DNA of 64,000 nt, from contig JAKAMG010000009.1 of assembly GCA_021812985.1 (NCBI GenBank), positions 1-64,000 of the forward strand, read 5' to 3'. This DNA is from Bacteroidota bacterium. Lineage in GTDB: Bacteria; Bacteroidota; Ignavibacteria; Kryptoniales; JAKASW01. The position numbers and the translations under genes are program-made. The notes under the pieces were generated by a model. That model ran no database searches, was not told where the DNA came from, and saw nothing but the letters and a program-made list of their open reading frames with translations. Positions 52,500 to 60,783 of the stretch are shown here, piece after piece (position 1 is the stretch's first letter; each line of letters begins with the position of its first letter).

Positions 52500-53378
52500 C
52501 TATTTCCTCGCACGTTCCATAATTTTATCGAACCATTCCGAAGGAATAGTATACCTTCCGAGGTTCGCATCGTCATTCTTGAGGCCTCCGTGGAAATCAC
52601 TCCCTCCAGATTTCAGCAATGAGTTTTCCTCGGCGAAATTCCGGTAGAGCTCAATCTCCTCATCCGAATGAGACGGGTGTACCACCTCGATCCCGTCCAA
52701 TCCATTCTTGACCAGGAACCCGAGAAGATCATTGTTAACGTAGTGCGACGGGTGTGCCAGGAAGCTTAGCCCCCCCGCGCTTCTGATCATCGTTATGGCA
52801 TCGGTCGGAGGGAATGGATGGTTTGCTTCGTAAGCGGGCCGCCCTATGCCTATGTATTTATGGAATACCTCGTCATAGGTGCTGGCGTATCCTTCTTCAA
52901 CCATTGTGTTTGCGATATGCGGCCGGCCGACGGACCCCTGGTCTCCAAATTTCTCGATCACCGTCTCGAACTTCAGCGGTATCTTGATTCTGTTCAGCTT
53001 GGCCACAATTCGCTTCGCTCTTCTTATCCTCGCATCTCTGAGTTCAATGAGCTTGGTTTGAAAATATTTATCGGTGTAGTCAATGTAGTAGCCGAGGAAA
53101 TGGAGTTGGAATCGCCTGTAACTGGAAGTCACCTCGATACCGGGAATAACCACGACGTCCATTGTGCCCGCGATTTGGACAGCCTCTTCCAGCGATGACA
53201 CTGTATCGTGGTCGCATATTCCGAGCGTACCGATCCCCGCCGCCGCCGCCTTTTCAATCAGGGCCCTGGCAGACAGCGCGCCGTCGGATGAATCCGTGTG
53301 CGTATGCAGATCTATCCCGTGGGTCACAGATTCCTGTTCCGGTTCATATTCAGCTGAATTTCTGACGGAAGTTATCAT
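52500..53378 (-). CDS. PHP-domain phosphoesterase (YciV/TrpH-like)
   Basis: A 292-residue PHP-superfamily phosphoesterase. The metal sites are seen in DLHTHTDSSDG near 23, GICDHDT near 56, PGIEVTSSY near 80, LAHPSHY near 205 and SDFHGG near 265. The best-known members (YciV/RnaAM) hydrolyse 3',5'-nucleoside bisphosphates or trim rRNA 5' ends. The start ATG at 53378 overlaps the end of the Crp/Fnr gene by 29 bases, so both come from one transcript. Confidence 0.9.
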   Translation of the reverse strand: MITSVRNSAEYEPEQESVTHGIDLHTHTDSSDGALSARALIEKAAAAGIGTLGICDHDTVSSLEEAVQIAGTMDVVVIPGIEVTSSYRRFQLHFLGYYIDYTDKYFQTKLIELRDARIRRAKRIVAKLNRIKIPLKFETVIEKFGDQGSVGRPHIANTMVEEGYASTYDEVFHKYIGIGRPAYEANHPFPPTDAITMIRSAGGLSFLAHPSHYVNNDLLGFLVKNGLDGIEVVHPSHSDEEIELYRNFAEENSLLKSGGSDFHGGLKNDDANLGRYTIPSEWFDKIMERARK

Positions 53379-54033
53379 AATCGAGTATGACGACGGTGTT
53401 GCCGGCTACCTGAAGCATCTTGAGTTTTTCCATCTTACTGAAGGTGCGGGAAACGGTTTCTCTGGTTGTCCCCGCCATGTTGGCGATCTCCTGCTGTACA
53501 GGGAGGTTGTCTATCTCAACCTTCCCCTGCTTAATCTTTCCACGCTCATCGGCAAACTGGAGGAGGACATAACCAACCCTGTGATAGGCATCCTTGAGCG
53601 ACAGGCTCTTGATCAGCGCGTCTGCTCTCCGGAGCCTCTGCGTGAGGTGTCTCAGGAGCGATATGGATATCGTGGGATACTCGTGCAGAAGGCTCAGAAA
53701 ATCCTTCCGATGGATCATAAATAGTTCGGCGTCTTCAATCGCCACGACGCTGGCAGACCGAGCCTCGCCGTCGAGGAGTGCCATCTCCCCGAATATGTCG
53801 CTCGCTCCGAGGATACTGAGTATTACCTCCCTCCCGTCATCGCCGACCCTTACAACCTTCACTTCCCCACTGACAATCACAAACAGCGCGGAGCCTGATT
53901 CCTCCTCCATGAGAATCACATCGCCCTTCCTGTAATTCTTCCTCACGCCGCAAGCACCGATGCGCGAAAAATCCCTTTCTTCAAGCTCCTCGAATATCGG
54001 AGCATTCTTTAGAAACTCCATCGCTTCCTTCAT
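53350..54033 (-). CDS. Crp/Fnr family transcription regulator
   Basis: A 227-residue regulator. The effector domain (about 10-125) has IFEELEERDFSRIGACG and the cassette DIFGEMALLDGEARSASVVAIE; the DNA-binding winged helix from about 150 ends in QEIANMAGTTRETVSRTFSKMEKL, which has the residues (E, T, R) of the Crp recognition helix. Only one cysteine-rich spot (ACGVRK) is visible, not the four needed for an Fnr iron-sulfur cluster. The ATG at 54033 follows AGGAG by seven bases. It precedes a PHP phosphoesterase. Confidence 0.93.
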   Translation of the reverse strand: MKEAMEFLKNAPIFEELEERDFSRIGACGVRKNYRKGDVILMEEESGSALFVIVSGEVKVVRVGDDGREVILSILGASDIFGEMALLDGEARSASVVAIEDAELFMIHRKDFLSLLHEYPTISISLLRHLTQRLRRADALIKSLSLKDAYHRVGYVLLQFADERGKIKQGKVEIDNLPVQQEIANMAGTTRETVSRTFSKMEKLKMLQVAGNTVVILDYDNFRQKFS

Positions 54034-54091
54034 ACCAGTGCTCCTGGATATTTCGTTAGTGATTATTCTGTGCTTATGATTGTTCGATAAA

Positions 54092-54120
54092 AATATAGAT
54101 GCACCCCGATAGAAAGTCAA
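54092..54120 (-). promoter_or_regulatory. Promoter of the Crp/Fnr gene
   Basis: On the minus strand TTGACT (54115-54120), 17-base spacer, TATATT (54092-54097), identical hexamers and spacing to the rplM promoter. The leader to the ATG is about 50 bases. Confidence 0.7.
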
Positions 54121-54180
54121 CGACAATAGAATCCGGCATTCCCCCGGTTCATCAGAACTAAATCTTTGTTTTGCAGGTTT

Positions 54181-54188
54181 TATATTTG
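54181..54188 (+). promoter_or_regulatory. Candidate -7 box of the cysteine desulfurase gene
   Basis: TATATTTG matches the Bacteroidota TAnnTTTG element 29 bases before the ATG at 54218. A well-spaced -33 TTTG is not present (the nearest ends 12 bases upstream), so only half of the pattern is supported. Confidence 0.35.
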
Positions 54189-54217
54189 GTGACGAGACAC
54201 GAACAGCTCCGAAAAAA

Positions 54218-55396
54218 ATGAATAGAATATACCTAGACTATACTGCCACCACCCCAATGGATCGCCGGGTTTACGACTCGATGGCGACCTTTCACACCGA
54301 GGTGTTCGGGAACGCGTCGAGCATCCACTCGTTCGGCAGAGAGGCAAAGGCGGCGCTTGAGGAGAGTAGGGAAAAAATCGCGACTCTGATTGGATCGAGA
54401 CCTTCGGAGCTCTTTTTCACAAGTGGCGGCACCGAATCCGATAACGCAGCCCTCTTCGGAATTGCTTCAGTAGCTCCGGGTCACGGAAGGAGACACATCG
54501 TCATATCTTCCATCGAGCATCACGCGGTGCTTCATGCCGCAGAGCATCTTAAGAATTCAGGCTTCAGTGTGACTTTAGTGGGCGTCGATGAGTCCGGGTT
54601 CCTGGCGCCTTCGCGACTTGAGAGAGCAGTAACCGAAAACACTCTCCTCGTAAGCGTCATACACGCAAATAACGAAATCGGGACGCTCCAGGATCTGAAA
54701 GCACTGGCGGACGTGGCACACGAGAAGGGCGCGCTGTTCCATACCGATGCGGTTCAGTCCTTCGGGAAAGTCCCGTTGGATGTTGCCGGGCTGGGAGCAG
54801 ACCTGTCCTCCTTCACCGCGCACAAGCTCTACGGCCCGAAGGGCATCGGAGCGCTATATATAAGGCGGGGAATTGACTTCGAGCCTGTGTTTCACGGCGG
54901 AGCGCAGGAAAGGAACAGGCGCCCTGGTACCGAGAGCGTGCCGCTTGCCGTCGGATTCGCGACAGCCGCGGAAATTGCCGTCGAGGAACTCGATCGGGAA
55001 TCGAAGAGGCTTGCCGAATTGAACGCAGTCATGAGGAAGAGAATTGCCGCTGAGATTCCATCTGCCCTTTTCAACTCTCCGATTGAAGGGGCAATACCAA
55101 ACATACTCAGCTTATCCATAGACAGCTCACAGATGCAGATCGATGGGGATGCTTTGATTGTAAACCTGGACCTTGAAGGCATCGCCGTAACCAGCGGGTC
55201 GGCCTGTTCATCAGGAAGCCTTCAGCCATCTCACGTTATAAAATCTCTGGGCCGGGACGACATGACGACCGCCGCTACTATTCGCTTTTCGCTCGGAAGA
55301 TTCACGACCGAGGCGGAGATCCACCGGGCAGTGGATGTTCTTGCAAACGTAGTTGGAAGGATCGGTAAGAGAAAGCGGACTATTTCAGCCGTCTAA
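54218..55396 (+). CDS. Cysteine desulfurase (NifS/IscS family)
   Basis: PLP enzyme that takes sulfur from cysteine for iron-sulfur clusters or tRNA thiolation. It has 392 residues, group I. Seen: YLDYTATTPMDRRVYDSM, NASSIHSFGREAKAALEESR, FTSGGTESDNAALFG near 70, HTDAVQSFGKVPLDV near 180, the PLP lysine in SSFTAHKLYGPKGIGALYI near 205 and the sulfur-carrying cysteine in TSGSACSSGSLQPSHV near 330. It stands alone; no iscU or mnmA gene adjoins it. It converges with the RsmB-like gene, overlapping by 17 bases. Confidence 0.93.
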   Translation: MNRIYLDYTATTPMDRRVYDSMATFHTEVFGNASSIHSFGREAKAALEESREKIATLIGSRPSELFFTSGGTESDNAALFGIASVAPGHGRRHIVISSIEHHAVLHAAEHLKNSGFSVTLVGVDESGFLAPSRLERAVTENTLLVSVIHANNEIGTLQDLKALADVAHEKGALFHTDAVQSFGKVPLDVAGLGADLSSFTAHKLYGPKGIGALYIRRGIDFEPVFHGGAQERNRRPGTESVPLAVGFATAAEIAVEELDRESKRLAELNAVMRKRIAAEIPSALFNSPIEGAIPNILSLSIDSSQMQIDGDALIVNLDLEGIAVTSGSACSSGSLQPSHVIKSLGRDDMTTAATIRFSLGRFTTEAEIHRAVDVLANVVGRIGKRKRTISAV

Positions 55397-56693
55397 GCAC
55401 AGCGGCAAAGAATCCGTCGATGCCGTGCCGATGTGGATAGATTGAAAGAAATCCCTCCTTTGTCAGCTCCTCACGTTTTTCCGGCGAAAGGTGATCGCCG
55501 GCATCATCGAGAATGAATCTCTTGTCTGCTGCGATGAACGATTCAACCACTCCTCTGTTTTCCTCGAAGAAGATGCTGCAAGTGGAGTAGACGAGTATTC
55601 CTCCCGGCCTTACCAGATCCGAGTAGCGCGTCAGGAGTTCCAATTGATAACGTGAGTGCCGCGTAACACTCTCCCGAGTCAGCCTGAATTTCTTGTCGGG
55701 GTTTCGTCGTATTGTTCCACTCCCCGAACAAGGGGCATCAACTATGACCTTGTCCGCTGAAGAGGTCAGCGAAACCGCGTCGCCGAGGTCACGCTCGTTC
55801 ACTTTCAAACGTTCAATCGCGGGATACCCGCATCTCGCGGCGCGCGTACCAAGGTTTCGCAGTCTGGCGTCATCGACATCAAGCGCGTAAATCCGCGCTC
55901 TTCCTCGTGACAGAGATGCCACTTCAAGGCTCTTCCCGCCAGCGCCTGCGCACGCATCTACGATCAGCTCCCCCTCCTGAGGATCGACGATGAGTCCAAC
56001 CAGCTGGCTCGCTTCCTCCTGCACCTCGATCATCCCGTCCTTGTAGAGCCGCTCGCTGTTAAGATTGACCCTATTCGAAAAGTACAGACTTAATGGAGAG
56101 TACTGACCGAGCTCCGCGGTAATTCCCTCATCAGCGAGAACGCGAACGGCGTCCTCTCTCGATATCCTGTTAAGGTCAACTCGGATCGACACCTTAGCTT
56201 CGTGGTTGAGAGACGTCATTATGTCCACGCTCTCGCTCCTGACGTCCGGAACAAGCATGTCGGGAAAGAAATCGGGGAATGAATGGGCGAGCGGTAAATC
56301 AGCGCCTTGTTCCGTTATCTTAAGGTGGGCTTCGGTGATGCACGAGAAAAATAGATCGACATGCAGCTCACTGCCGGAAAGCCGGTAGGCCTCTAGAACC
56401 GGACCATATTCCCTTTCCAGATCCTGTACTCTCAAACGCCCGACTATTATCTCGTGGGCGAGGAAGATCGGCAGAGGACCGGGCGCGATCGAGCATCTGG
56501 TTGAAAGCTCCCGGAGAAGTATAAAATTCCTGACGATGCCGTAGATTTTCTCGTTGATCCATTTCCGGTCGTGGGAGCCGAGGTACCTCCGCTCTCTGTA
56601 GAAATCATGAACCACTCTGTCTGTAGGTAGGGAGGACCTGATGACCCTATCGAGAAGTTCGACGGTGTGACCGGCGAGGGAAGATGTGTTCAT
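55380..56693 (-). CDS. RsmB/NOP-family RNA (cytosine-5) methyltransferase
   Basis: A 437-residue enzyme of the RsmB family, which methylates C967 of 16S rRNA in E. coli. An N-terminal NusB-like helical part (about 1-150) is followed by a small RNA-binding region and the SAM domain: VDACAGAGGKSLEVASL near 240, the motif IV cysteine in VIVDAPCSGSGTIRRNPD near 315 and the motif VI cysteine in LVYSTCSIF near 372. It ends with GFFAAVLRR. It overlaps the ppx gene by four bases. Confidence 0.9.
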   Translation of the reverse strand: MNTSSLAGHTVELLDRVIRSSLPTDRVVHDFYRERRYLGSHDRKWINEKIYGIVRNFILLRELSTRCSIAPGPLPIFLAHEIIVGRLRVQDLEREYGPVLEAYRLSGSELHVDLFFSCITEAHLKITEQGADLPLAHSFPDFFPDMLVPDVRSESVDIMTSLNHEAKVSIRVDLNRISREDAVRVLADEGITAELGQYSPLSLYFSNRVNLNSERLYKDGMIEVQEEASQLVGLIVDPQEGELIVDACAGAGGKSLEVASLSRGRARIYALDVDDARLRNLGTRAARCGYPAIERLKVNERDLGDAVSLTSSADKVIVDAPCSGSGTIRRNPDKKFRLTRESVTRHSRYQLELLTRYSDLVRPGGILVYSTCSIFFEENRGVVESFIAADKRFILDDAGDHLSPEKREELTKEGFLSIYPHRHGIDGFFAAVLRRLK

Positions 56694-57616
56694 TTCGCAG
56701 AGAGCTGCATCTGCTTGTAGAGAAGGTATCCGTAACGCAGCCCGCGGTCAGTTGTGATGAAACTTGCGCTCCCTGCCGTTTGGATGACTTTCTTCAGGAT
56801 AAGCGCTCCCGCGAGGAGGACGTCTTCTCTGCCTTCAGCCGCGTTCGTCATTTTTCTGATCTCTTTAGGCGATTTCGTCATTAGTACTTCGAAGACCGAA
56901 AAAAGCGACTTTGCCGACATTTCATAGTTGTTCACAAGCCTCGGATCAAATTCGTATGTGCCCTGTTCGATAAGGGCAAGAGTGGTGGCCGTCCCCGCAA
57001 CGGCGATGACTCGGTCAGCTTTGAGCCTGTCGAACGGAAAAGATCTTAACGCTTCGCTTACAAACTTCCCCGCCTCCTCCAGTTCACCGGGGAGCGGGGG
57101 GTTATGATGAAAGAAGCGTTCAGTGATTCTTACGGCACCAATGTTAACGCTTACAAAACTCTCTGGCGCGGCGCCGGTTCCGTAGCTGAGCTCCGTGCTT
57201 CCGCCGCCGATATCGACTACGAGCGAGGTTCCGAAAATATCCGGCGCTCCGCTGACAGCGCCGAGGAAGCCGAGTCGCGCCTCGGTCTCGCCTTCAATTA
57301 TTTCGACATCGATTCCGCATTCCTCCTTCACGCGAGCTATGAAAATGTTACGGTTCTTTGCGTCCCTCACAGCGCTCGTGGCAGATGCGATAACAAGATC
57401 GGCATGATATTCCTCCGCTGATGCTTTGTATCTAGTGAGCACATCCAGAGCGCGCGCGACAGAATCGTCGTCAAGCCTTCCTGTCGTGGACACACTTTTG
57501 CCGATACGCGGGACAGAGTAAAAATCCTTCAGCGGATTTATCCTCATCTCTCCGTCTACATCGCCGATGAGCATCAGAATCGTATTTGTCCCTATGTCGA
57601 TGGAGGCATATCTCAT
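56690..57616 (-). CDS. Ppx/GppA phosphatase family protein
   Basis: A 308-residue ASKHA-fold phosphatase (exopolyphosphatase or guanosine pentaphosphatase type) with only the two N-terminal domains; the HD-like C-terminal domain of E. coli Ppx is absent, as in many short members. Seen: YASIDIGTNTILMLIGDVDG, ATSAVRDAKN near 80, IIEGETEARLGFLG and VVDIGGGSTELSYG near 140. It would cleave polyphosphate or pppGpp. It overlaps the RsmB-like gene. Confidence 0.92.
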   Translation of the reverse strand: MRYASIDIGTNTILMLIGDVDGEMRINPLKDFYSVPRIGKSVSTTGRLDDDSVARALDVLTRYKASAEEYHADLVIASATSAVRDAKNRNIFIARVKEECGIDVEIIEGETEARLGFLGAVSGAPDIFGTSLVVDIGGGSTELSYGTGAAPESFVSVNIGAVRITERFFHHNPPLPGELEEAGKFVSEALRSFPFDRLKADRVIAVAGTATTLALIEQGTYEFDPRLVNNYEMSAKSLFSVFEVLMTKSPKEIRKMTNAAEGREDVLLAGALILKKVIQTAGSASFITTDRGLRYGYLLYKQMQLSAK

Positions 57617-57775
57617 GGAATGAAAATCTTCTCCTGGTTTTTAGACTGAGACTCCTATAAAAAAACCGCCTTGGCTGGAGTATGAAGCCGTTCGAAACAA
57701 TATGAAAGATAGGATGTGGACGGATTGTCCGCCCAGATAAGCGCGATTCGGAACAGAACCGCGTCACTTCCCTGT

Positions 57776-58636
57776 TCAGCCCGCGGAGTATGAGAAGGCC
57801 AGCGCACTCCACTCCGCTTCGTGCAGAGTCTCGATAAGAGTGAATCCTGACTTGGTATAGGAGCCTGTGATATCCTTTTCGTCGAGGGTCAGTATGCCCG
57901 CAAGGAGGAGCATTCCCCCCTTCCTGCATCTCCTCCTAAGCTCCGGCTCGATGTACAGGAGTGTGTTGCGGTTGAGGTTGGCGACCACGACGTCGAATTC
58001 GGATTCCGCAACCGATGCTACCTCGCCCCTGGACAGCGCCACTCTTTCGGTGACCCCGTTCTTTCTGATGTTCTCGAGCGAGTTCTCAATTGACCACTCA
58101 TCCTTGTCGATCGCTACGCATCCTGCGGCGCCGAGCTTCACGGCGGCGATGGCTAGGACACCAGTGCCGGTTCCAACATCGAGCACCTTTTCGCCGCCTC
58201 GAACGTGTTTCTCCAGTAGCTTTACCATCATCCTTGTGGTCTCATGGTGACCTGTGCCGAACGACATCTTGGGATCGATCTCGATTATTATTTTTGCGCT
58301 GCCCGTATATTCTTTCCAGCTCGGCTTGATGGCAATGTTCGGCGTGACCTCCACTGGAACAATCGATTCTTCCCACTTCATGTTCCAATCCTGGTTAATG
58401 ATTTCAGTAAGGTCCGTCGAAAATTTCCCGATCTTCCCTTCCTCCTTCAGATGACCGAGGAATCTTATGACATCTTCACGATATTCGCTCTTCCATTTGC
58501 CAGCGGCGAAATAGCACTTCAGTCCGTCCTCTTCCTCTACAAAGCCCTCCGCGCCCACGTCGCTCAGGAAGCCGATGATTAGATCGTTCACCTGGTTGTC
58601 CGTGGATATTGACAGCTGGAAATATTTTTCCTTCAT
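57776..58636 (-). CDS. prmA: Ribosomal protein L11 methyltransferase
   Basis: SAM-dependent enzyme that trimethylates lysines and the N-terminus of L11. It has 286 residues with the usual N-terminal ferredoxin-like domain (1-70), linker, and methyltransferase core: DPKMSFGTGHHETTRMMVKLLE near 120, motif I VLDVGTGTGVLAIAAVKLGA near 153 and the catalytic-loop VVANLNRNTLL near 215 (NPPY replaced by NLNR, which is normal for PrmA). It overlaps the peptidase gene by four bases. Confidence 0.94.
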   Translation of the reverse strand: MKEKYFQLSISTDNQVNDLIIGFLSDVGAEGFVEEEDGLKCYFAAGKWKSEYREDVIRFLGHLKEEGKIGKFSTDLTEIINQDWNMKWEESIVPVEVTPNIAIKPSWKEYTGSAKIIIEIDPKMSFGTGHHETTRMMVKLLEKHVRGGEKVLDVGTGTGVLAIAAVKLGAAGCVAIDKDEWSIENSLENIRKNGVTERVALSRGEVASVAESEFDVVVANLNRNTLLYIEPELRRRCRKGGMLLLAGILTLDEKDITGSYTKSGFTLIETLHEAEWSALAFSYSAG

Positions 58637-59619
58637 TGTGGTTGCACCGGTATCTTTCTGTAAATCACCCGCAGCAGGACCCGCCCCACAGCCGAAAGGC
58701 TCTCGGGACTACATTTGTCGGGAGTATCCTGAAGCGTGTGCCAGTATTTATAGTTAAAATCTATGAGATCTATCGCCTTCATTCCCACGTTGTCGAGCTG
58801 GAGGTGATCATCGTAGATGGGGTCAATCGTCCGATCAACGAACGCGTCGACGCCCATCTCCGCCGCGGTGTTCCAGAACAGGTCTACCACGTCCCCAGCG
58901 TACTGAACTGAATATCCCTCTCTCGGTATGGCAAGGTCCTTCTGACCGATCATATCGAGGTTGACCGCAAATATCGGCTGATACGAGAACGGCTTGGTCG
59001 CGGCCCAGTATTTCGACCCGAGACAGTAATAGTCCATGTCTCCTTCTTTTCCGTAATCTTCACCGTCCCAGAGTATGATGTCTACTCCGACAGGAGGGGG
59101 AGACTGTCTAAGGCCTCTGGCGATTTCGAGGAGAACTGCAACGCCGCTGGCGCCATCATCAGCCCCGGGTATCGGCTTATCAATCGCGCCGCCTGGCTCC
59201 TGGTCGGCGCGCGGCCTGCTGTCCCAGTGGGCGGACAACAAAACCCTCGTCCTGGATTTCAAATTGAAGTGAGCTACCACGTTCGTCAGGCGGAGGAGCA
59301 CGCCGTTGTAACCGGGGACAGTAAAAGTCTGAAGTTCCACGGAGTCGGCATAACTTTTCAACACCTGCTGAAGGTAGCTCAAGCACTGCTGATGCGCATC
59401 GGTGTTCGGAGCACGGGGACCGAACTCAACCTGTTTGGAAAGGTACTCGAAGGCGCTCTTCCCCTCGAACTGAGGGATGGGCACTGCAGGGGTCACCGCT
59501 GCCTGCACGTTCTGCTCAGGTTTCTGCTCCGGCGCGCGCTTCGAGCATGCCGAAAGGAAAACGGAAATCAATAGGAGAAAGACAATCTTGTTCACAAAAG
59601 AGTTTAAGGGATGACCCAT
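58633..59619 (-). CDS. M28-family zinc peptidase or glutaminyl cyclase-like lipoprotein
   Basis: A 329-residue lipoprotein (lipobox ISVFLSACSKR) with the M28 metallopeptidase fold. The metal ligands are in SAHWDSRP near 130, GADDGASGVAVLLEIA near 155, LWDGEDYGKEGD near 190, AVNLDMIGQKD near 230 and YWHTLQDTPDK near 300. Bacterial proteins of this subgroup are either aminopeptidases or glutaminyl-peptide cyclotransferases (QC); I cannot separate the two from sequence, though its size and the EFGPR motif favour the QC-like type. Start is ATG at 59619. Confidence 0.88.
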   Translation of the reverse strand: MGHPLNSFVNKIVFLLLISVFLSACSKRAPEQKPEQNVQAAVTPAVPIPQFEGKSAFEYLSKQVEFGPRAPNTDAHQQCLSYLQQVLKSYADSVELQTFTVPGYNGVLLRLTNVVAHFNLKSRTRVLLSAHWDSRPRADQEPGGAIDKPIPGADDGASGVAVLLEIARGLRQSPPPVGVDIILWDGEDYGKEGDMDYYCLGSKYWAATKPFSYQPIFAVNLDMIGQKDLAIPREGYSVQYAGDVVDLFWNTAAEMGVDAFVDRTIDPIYDDHLQLDNVGMKAIDLIDFNYKYWHTLQDTPDKCSPESLSAVGRVLLRVIYRKIPVQPQ

Positions 59620-59723
59620 GAATTTGCAATGCGCGCGCAGCCTGGATCTCGCTCCCGGAGCGCGCGACACAGGATTTACCTTGCCTGACCAGAATGCGAA
59701 GGTGGTACACTGATCTTCCGTGT

Positions 59724-60101
59724 TTAACGGGAGTCACGCTTCTTAGCCTCGAAGAAATGAAGTGCAAAACCTTCGGCGGGACTCACCTCCAAGAAGTCGC
59801 CGTAACTTCCATGCTGGACCGGAAAGGCCCTTGAAAACTCTTCTTCGAGAAGCGCTGCCAGTTCGCCAATCCGTTCTACCTTAAATGTGATGACCAATTG
59901 CGGCGGACTCCCGGCTGTCACCGCAAAATCAAATCCCGGGATCTTGAACTCTGACCATGTCCCGTCCCGATGCTGCGGCGGACCGAAGATCCTGGCGTAG
60001 AAATCGCGTGCTCCTGCCGGGTCCTCCAGAACACAGTGTACGTTTTCCAAACCACGGATGAAGCTTCTTATTTCAGACGGTAATCGCTGCTGACGCTGCA
60101 T
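59724..60101 (-). CDS. VOC (glyoxalase-fold) domain protein
   Basis: A 125-residue single-domain protein with the VOC fold: IRGLENVHCVLEDPAGARDFYARIFGPPQHRDG at the start, IPGFDFAVTAGS, LVITFKVERIGELAALLEEEFS and FLEVSPAEGFALHFFEAKK at the end, which keeps a histidine and a glutamate as possible metal ligands. The ATG at 60101, which follows GGAGG, was chosen; it overlaps the comF end by 29 bases. Enzyme activity is unknown; dioxygenase, glyoxalase and antibiotic-binding members share the fold. Confidence 0.8.
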   Translation of the reverse strand: MQRQQRLPSEIRSFIRGLENVHCVLEDPAGARDFYARIFGPPQHRDGTWSEFKIPGFDFAVTAGSPPQLVITFKVERIGELAALLEEEFSRAFPVQHGSYGDFLEVSPAEGFALHFFEAKKRDSR

Positions 60102-60777
60102 AGACCTCCAATGCTCCGTTTTCCTTGAGTACCCTTGCACACTCTTTTATCGTCGACCCCGTTGTGATGACGTCATCGACGAGAAGAACTCTCATTCCTT
60201 CAATACTCCCCCCAAAATCCTTTCCGATGGCAAATGCACCGGATATATTCTTTCTTCTCCCCTCGGCATCGAGAAGAGTTTGGGTCTGCGTCTGCCTCTT
60301 CCGTATCAGCAGCCCTGGCAGGTGTCGGACTGCAAGCTCTGCGCAAATGCTCGTCGTTATTAGTTCACTCTGATTATAGCCGCGCTCACGGCGGCGGGCT
60401 GGATGGAGAGGAACAGGCGCGACGGCTTCACAAGCCGCCAATTTTTCGTTGACTGCGACGACTCGCGCGATCATCTTGCCGAAAGTGCGGCCGATCGCCT
60501 CTGCACCGGCATACTTCAGGAGGTGAACCGCTTCCCTCACCCGACGATCCTGCTCAAAGAGGAAGACAGACGTAAGACCGTCTATCGCCTCGTTGGCGAG
60601 AAACTTCTGCTCGATGAGCTGCGTGAAAGTCTCGGTGGCAGGCACCCGCTCGAAGTCCGACCAGCATCTGCCACAGACATAATTCTCACCTCTATCGAGC
60701 ACACGGTCGCAGGTAGAGCACACCGGCGGGTAAATGAAATCGAAGATGGCATTCCCGACTCTTCCGAGGACAACCAT
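60073..60777 (-). CDS. ComF-family phosphoribosyltransferase-like protein
   Basis: A 234-residue ComF/GntX protein. The N-terminal zinc ribbon is CSTCDRVLDRGENYVCGRCW (about 20-40) and the C-terminal part is a phosphoribosyltransferase-fold domain with the PRPP-type loop VLLVDDVITTGSTIKECARVL near 195. ComF works in natural DNA uptake in competent bacteria, and its relatives may salvage bases. It follows uvrB by six bases. Confidence 0.92.
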   Translation of the reverse strand: MVVLGRVGNAIFDFIYPPVCSTCDRVLDRGENYVCGRCWSDFERVPATETFTQLIEQKFLANEAIDGLTSVFLFEQDRRVREAVHLLKYAGAEAIGRTFGKMIARVVAVNEKLAACEAVAPVPLHPARRRERGYNQSELITTSICAELAVRHLPGLLIRKRQTQTQTLLDAEGRRKNISGAFAIGKDFGGSIEGMRVLLVDDVITTGSTIKECARVLKENGALEVYAASAAITV

Positions 60778-60783
60778 TACGGA

